Notes under the pieces: model-generated
Told to the model about the DNA's origin: nothing
Database searches by the model: none
The model's input: only the letters and a program-made list of their open reading frames with translations
NCBI GenBank assembly: GCA_052387255.1
Contig: JBQTJI010000043.1
Coordinates: 1 to 64,000, forward strand
Direction: 5' to 3'
DNA length: 64,000 nt
Source of the DNA: JBBQXK01 sp052387255
GTDB taxonomy: Bacteria; Pseudomonadota; Alphaproteobacteria; Rhodobacterales; Rhodobacteraceae
Part shown: in pieces, positions 60,524 to 64,000 of the stretch
Position numbering within the stretch: position 1 is the stretch's first letter
Layout of the letters: every line of letters begins with the position of its first letter
Made by a program: the position numbers and the translations under genes

Positions 60524-63500
60524 ATGTCCGGCACCAAGACCGACAGCGCCGCCCTGAACGCCAGCGGCACGGCCCTGTTCGTGCGTCGCCCGATCCTGGC
60601 CTTCGTGCTGAACGCGCTGATCGTGCTGGCGGGGCTTGCGGCGCTGTCCTCGACCGAGGTGCGCGAACTGCCCGACGTGGACCGCCCCGTTGTCACCGTT
60701 TCGACCGACTTCCCCGGTGCGGCCCCCGAAACCGTCGACCGCGAGATCACGGCGGCCATCGAAGGGGCGGCGGGCCGGGTGGCGGGGGTCAAGTCGATCT
60801 CGTCCAGCTCGCGGTTCGGCGCGAGCCGGGTCACGGTCGAGTTTCGCGACGACGTCGATCTGGACGTGGCCGCGACCGACCTGCGCGACGCCATCGCCCG
60901 CATCGCGAACACCCTGCCCGACGAGGCCGAGGACCCGCGCACGGTCAAGGCCGATGCCAATTCGGATGCGGTCCTGCGCATTGCCGTCACCTCGGCCAGG
61001 CTGTCGCCGCAGGACCTGACCCTGCTGGTCGAGGACCTGGTCGAGGACCGGCTGCTGTCGGCCCCCGGCGTTGCCGACCTGCAGGTCTTCGGGGACCGCG
61101 AACAGGTGTTCCGGGTGGACATCGACCAGATGCAGCTGGCAGGGCGCGGGCTGACGCTGGCCGATGTGCGCGACACGCTGCGCAACGTCGCCTTCGACGC
61201 GCCTGCAGGCAGCTTGAGTTCCGACCGCCAGAGCCTTCTGGTGCGCACCACCGCCTCGATCACCACCGCAGCCCAGTTCGAGGCGCTGGAAGTGGCCCCC
61301 AACGTCAGGTTGGGCGAGGTGGCGATGGTCACGTTGGGGCCCGACACCGGCCAGTCGATCCTGCGCGCGAACGGCCAGACGGGAATCGGGCTGGGCATCA
61401 TCCGGCAGGCGCAGAGCAACACGCTGGACATCTCCGAGGCCGTGGCGCAGGTGATAGACGAGTTGCGCCCGATCCTGCCCGAAGGCGTGGACATCTTCAT
61501 CACCTCCGACAGTGCCACGTTCATCAAAGGCGCAATCCACGAGGTCGAGATCGCGCTTGGCCTGTCGGTGCTGATCGTGACGGCGATCATCTGGTTGTTC
61601 CTGCAGGATGTCCGTGCCACGCTGATCCCGGTCATCGCGATGCCGGTGTCGCTGATCGGGACGCTGGCGGCGATCTGGCTGGTGGGGTTCTCGGTCAACA
61701 TCCTGACCTTGCTGGCGCTGGTGCTGGCCACCGGGATGGTGGTCGATGACGCCATCGTCGTGCTGGAGAACATCGTGCGACGACGCTCCGAAGGGATGGG
61801 CGCGCGGGCGGCGGCGGTGCTGGGCACGCAGCAGGTATTCTTTGCCGTGATCGCCACCACCACCACACTGGCCGCCGTGTTCATTCCGCTGTCCTTCCTG
61901 CCGGGCCAGACCGGCGGGCTGTTCCGCGAATTCGGGTTCACGCTGGCCATCTCGGTCCTTCTGTCGTCGGTCACGGCTCTGACGCTCTGCCCGGTGCTGG
62001 CCAGCCGGATGCTGAAAGGGGCTGATGCGGGGCACGCCACGGGGGGGCCGGTTGTGTGGCTGGGCGACCGGCTGGCCGGGTTCTACCGCTGGTCGCTGCA
62101 CCGCTGTCTCGATGCGCCGCTGGTGGCGCTGACCGTGGCCGGGCTGTTTGCCGCGACGGCGGTGCTGCTGTTCGGCGGATTGCGCCAGGAGCTGACCCCG
62201 CCCGAAGATCGCGGCGTGATCCTGTTCCAGGTGCAGGCCCCGCAGGGCGTGGCGCTGGACTACACCAACGGCAAGATGCGCCAGATCGAGGCCATCCTGG
62301 AACCCTACCGCGCCAGCGGCGAGGTGATCAGCGTCTTTGCCATCACCGGGCAGGGGGGGCAGGACAACCGGGGCTTCATGGTGGCCTCGTTGGCCGACTG
62401 GTCGGCACGCGTCCGCAGCCAGCAGGCGATTGCAGCCGAGATCAACGCGCAACTGTCCGGCGTGATCGGGGTGCGTGCCTTTGCCATCCAGCCGAACTCG
62501 CTGGGCATCCGGGGGGCGGGGCAGGGGCTCAGCTTTGCCCTTGTGGGCGACGATTACGGCTCCCTGGCCGACGCCGCCCGCGCGCTGGTCGATGTGATGG
62601 GCGAGAACCCGGCCTTCGGACAGGTGCGCCTGGGTTACGACACGACGCAGCCGCAGCTGTTCATAGAGGTGGACCGCACGCGGGCCGAGGATCTGGGCGT
62701 GGACATCGACGGCCTGGGAGAGGCGCTGCAGGCCGTGCTGGACGGGCGGTCGGTGGGGGCATTGTACCTGGGTGACCGCAGTTTCGACATCAAGATGGTG
62801 TCCACCAGTGTCGCCGTGAACGATCCGGGCGACCTCGAGCGCATCTTCGTGCCGACGGACGACGGCCAGATGGTGCCGATCTCGGCCTTCGTCACGCTGA
62901 CCGAGCGCGCTGTCGCCCCCGAACTCAGCCGCGAGGTGCAGTTGCGGTCGGTGCCGGTGACGGCAGGGCTGACCCCCGAAACGGGCCTGGGCGAGGCGCT
63001 GGCCGAGGTCCGGCGGCTGGCCGAGGGGTTGCTGCCGCCGGACGCCCGGATCGAGCCCCTGGCCGAGGCGGCATCGCTGGGCGAAACCTCGTCGGGCCTG
63101 CTTTTGACCTTCGGCTTTGCGCTGGTGGTCGTGCTGCTGGTGCTGGCCGCACAGTTCGAAAGTTTTGTCTCGGCCGTGATCGTCATGGCCACGGTGCCGC
63201 TGGGCCTGGCCTGCGCGGTGTTCGCGCTGGTGGCGACGGGGGGCAGCCTGAACGTCTACAGCCAGATCGGGCTTGTCCTGTTGGTCGGCATCATGGCCAA
63301 GAACGGCATCCTGATCGTCGAGTTCGCCAATCAGTTGCGGGACGAGGGGGCGGATGTGCGCCGGGCCATCGAGGCTGCGTCGAACATCCGCCTGCGCCCG
63401 GTGATGATGACGATGGTGGCCACGGTGCTGGGCGGTCTGCCCCTGGTGTTCGCAACCGGCGCGGGGGCCGAGGCGCGCGAGGTGCTGGGCTGGATCATTG

Positions 63501-63658
63501 TCGGCGGGCTGGGGCTGGCCACCATTGCCACGCTCTACATCACGCCGGTCGCCTATCTGCTGCTGGCCGGGCTGTCCAAGCCCAAGGCGGCGGAAGAGGC
63601 GCGGCTGTCGCGCGAACTGGCCGAGGCATCGGCCCGGCAGATGGACGCACCGGCCTAG
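60524..63658 (+). CDS. RND-family efflux pump, HAE1 type
   Basis: A 1044-residue inner-membrane transporter with twelve membrane segments and two large periplasmic loops. It starts LFVRRPILAFVLNALIVLAGLAAL, as AcrB-like pumps do. Proton-relay aspartates are in LATGMVVDDAIVVLENIVRR, and LVLLVGIMAKNGILIVEFANQLRDEG closes the second half. It exports drugs or other hydrophobic compounds with the adaptor encoded just upstream. The ATG at 60524 follows AAGGAG. No outer-membrane factor gene follows. It ends four bases inside the convergent kinase gene. Confidence 0.95.
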   Translation: MSGTKTDSAALNASGTALFVRRPILAFVLNALIVLAGLAALSSTEVRELPDVDRPVVTVSTDFPGAAPETVDREITAAIEGAAGRVAGVKSISSSSRFGASRVTVEFRDDVDLDVAATDLRDAIARIANTLPDEAEDPRTVKADANSDAVLRIAVTSARLSPQDLTLLVEDLVEDRLLSAPGVADLQVFGDREQVFRVDIDQMQLAGRGLTLADVRDTLRNVAFDAPAGSLSSDRQSLLVRTTASITTAAQFEALEVAPNVRLGEVAMVTLGPDTGQSILRANGQTGIGLGIIRQAQSNTLDISEAVAQVIDELRPILPEGVDIFITSDSATFIKGAIHEVEIALGLSVLIVTAIIWLFLQDVRATLIPVIAMPVSLIGTLAAIWLVGFSVNILTLLALVLATGMVVDDAIVVLENIVRRRSEGMGARAAAVLGTQQVFFAVIATTTTLAAVFIPLSFLPGQTGGLFREFGFTLAISVLLSSVTALTLCPVLASRMLKGADAGHATGGPVVWLGDRLAGFYRWSLHRCLDAPLVALTVAGLFAATAVLLFGGLRQELTPPEDRGVILFQVQAPQGVALDYTNGKMRQIEAILEPYRASGEVISVFAITGQGGQDNRGFMVASLADWSARVRSQQAIAAEINAQLSGVIGVRAFAIQPNSLGIRGAGQGLSFALVGDDYGSLADAARALVDVMGENPAFGQVRLGYDTTQPQLFIEVDRTRAEDLGVDIDGLGEALQAVLDGRSVGALYLGDRSFDIKMVSTSVAVNDPGDLERIFVPTDDGQMVPISAFVTLTERAVAPELSREVQLRSVPVTAGLTPETGLGEALAEVRRLAEGLLPPDARIEPLAEAASLGETSSGLLLTFGFALVVVLLVLAAQFESFVSAVIVMATVPLGLACAVFALVATGGSLNVYSQIGLVLLVGIMAKNGILIVEFANQLRDEGADVRRAIEAASNIRLRPVMMTMVATVLGGLPLVFATGAGAEAREVLGWIIVGGLGLATIATLYITPVAYLLLAGLSKPKAAEEARLSRELAEASARQMDAPA

Positions 63659-64000
63659 GGGCCGACCACCACGTCGGCCCTTCGCGATCCGTTGATCACG
63701 CGGCGGATGTTCGGCATGTCGTTGCCGTCGATCCAGGCCCGCGCCGCCACGGGATCGCGCCCATGGTGGGCCCAGCGGGCGACCAGGCGGCGGTCCAACT
63801 CGGCCTCGGGCACGTCGATGTAGACCGTCAGGTCGAACAGCGGGGCCAGGTCGCGCCAGGGGTCTTCGTCCAGCAGCAGGTAGTTGCCCTCGACCACCAG
63901 CAGCCGGTCGTCCGCCGTCACCACATCAGCGGCGGCGCGCGACAGTTCCATCGAGCGGTCGAAGATCGGGATCGCCACTTCCTCTCCCGCCCGAAGCCGC
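63655..64000 (-). CDS. P-loop nucleoside/sugar kinase-like protein, partial
   Basis: Only the C-terminal part (about 115 codons) is inside the window; the gene continues beyond 64000. The sequence AIPIFDRSMELSRAAADVV, then RLLVVEGNYLLLDEDPWRDLAPLFDLTVYIDVPEAELDRRLVARW with the metal-binding Glu in VVEGNYLLL, resembles the uridine kinase/phosphoribulokinase-like P-loop family (YLLL and the LID arginines). The Walker A is not visible. A GTG at 63978 is an internal codon rather than the likely start. The C-terminus overlaps the pump gene by four bases, convergent. Confidence 0.8.
   Translation of the reverse strand, partial: RLRAGEEVAIPIFDRSMELSRAAADVVTADDRLLVVEGNYLLLDEDPWRDLAPLFDLTVYIDVPEAELDRRLVARWAHHGRDPVAARAWIDGNDMPNIRRVINGSRRADVVVGP

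Noticed and set aside
58883..62452. A 1189-codon open frame on the minus strand
   Set aside because: It is antisense to the efflux pump and adaptor, is rich in Arg, Gln and His, and shows no domain. Long antisense frames are expected in such GC-rich DNA.

Overview
The window is GC-rich DNA (roughly two thirds G+C by eye) with the gene content of an alphaproteobacterium, most likely a member of the Rhodobacteraceae (Rhodobacter, Paracoccus, Gemmobacter and relatives). The evidence is indirect: hmu heme locus with exbB-exbD-tonB, a glycerol-type ABC operon with a DUF2160 protein, the ctpA-envC-gpmI-rlmH-rsfS block, and very dense 1-4 base stop/start overlaps. No 16S rRNA is present, so the genus is not fixed.

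Layout. 0.1-8.2 kb: mixed housekeeping genes (accA, a SugE-type SMR exporter, an AraC/GyrI-like regulator, a membrane methyltransferase, a dipeptide epimerase, a DUF4160/DUF2442 pair, a D-amino-acid aminotransferase, azlCD, hemolysin III). 8.3-16.0 kb: a heme uptake locus of two divergent arms, receptor-exbB-exbD-tonB on the minus strand and hmuS-hmuT-hmuU-hmuV on the plus strand. They share a nearly symmetric bidirectional promoter. hmuS has an in-frame amber codon and hmuU has lost its middle half, so heme import by this locus is probably dead. 16.1-18.9 kb: lytic transglycosylase with a BlaR1-like protease and BlaI-like repressor. 19.0-25.3 kb: six-gene ABC importer resembling the rhizobial glycerol transporter. 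25.5-31.5 kb: a toxin-antitoxin pair, then rppH, ctpA, an EnvC-like protein, gpmI, rlmH, rsfS. 31.6-34.9 kb: an adenylate cyclase/TPR protein and a divergent SHMT-like enzyme.

35.2-46.8 kb is the leucine locus (leuC, leuD, leuB), broken up by accessory genes. A pair of proteins matching nucleotide-modification-associated domains Nmad3 and Nmad2 sits in translationally coupled positions between leuC and leuD. A C5-cytosine methyltransferase plus a GIY-YIG nuclease (a probable restriction-modification pair) sits directly before leuB. Both cassettes look less GC-rich than their surroundings. Between them lie a GMC dehydrogenase pair, a conserved membrane protein and an endonuclease/exonuclease/phosphatase protein.

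46.8-50 kb: two tandem EamA transporters, tRNA-Pro(CGG) and a decayed IS3-type transposase. 50-59 kb: a catabolic cluster with a CUT1 ABC importer, MaoC hydratase, aldehyde dehydrogenase, CoA-transferase and a TetR regulator. Two 18-bp sites that match at 14 of 18 positions lie in front of its two transcription units and are probably the TetR operators. An aldo/keto reductase remnant lies upstream. 59.3-63.7 kb: an RND efflux pair. The last gene, a P-loop kinase-like protein, runs off the end.
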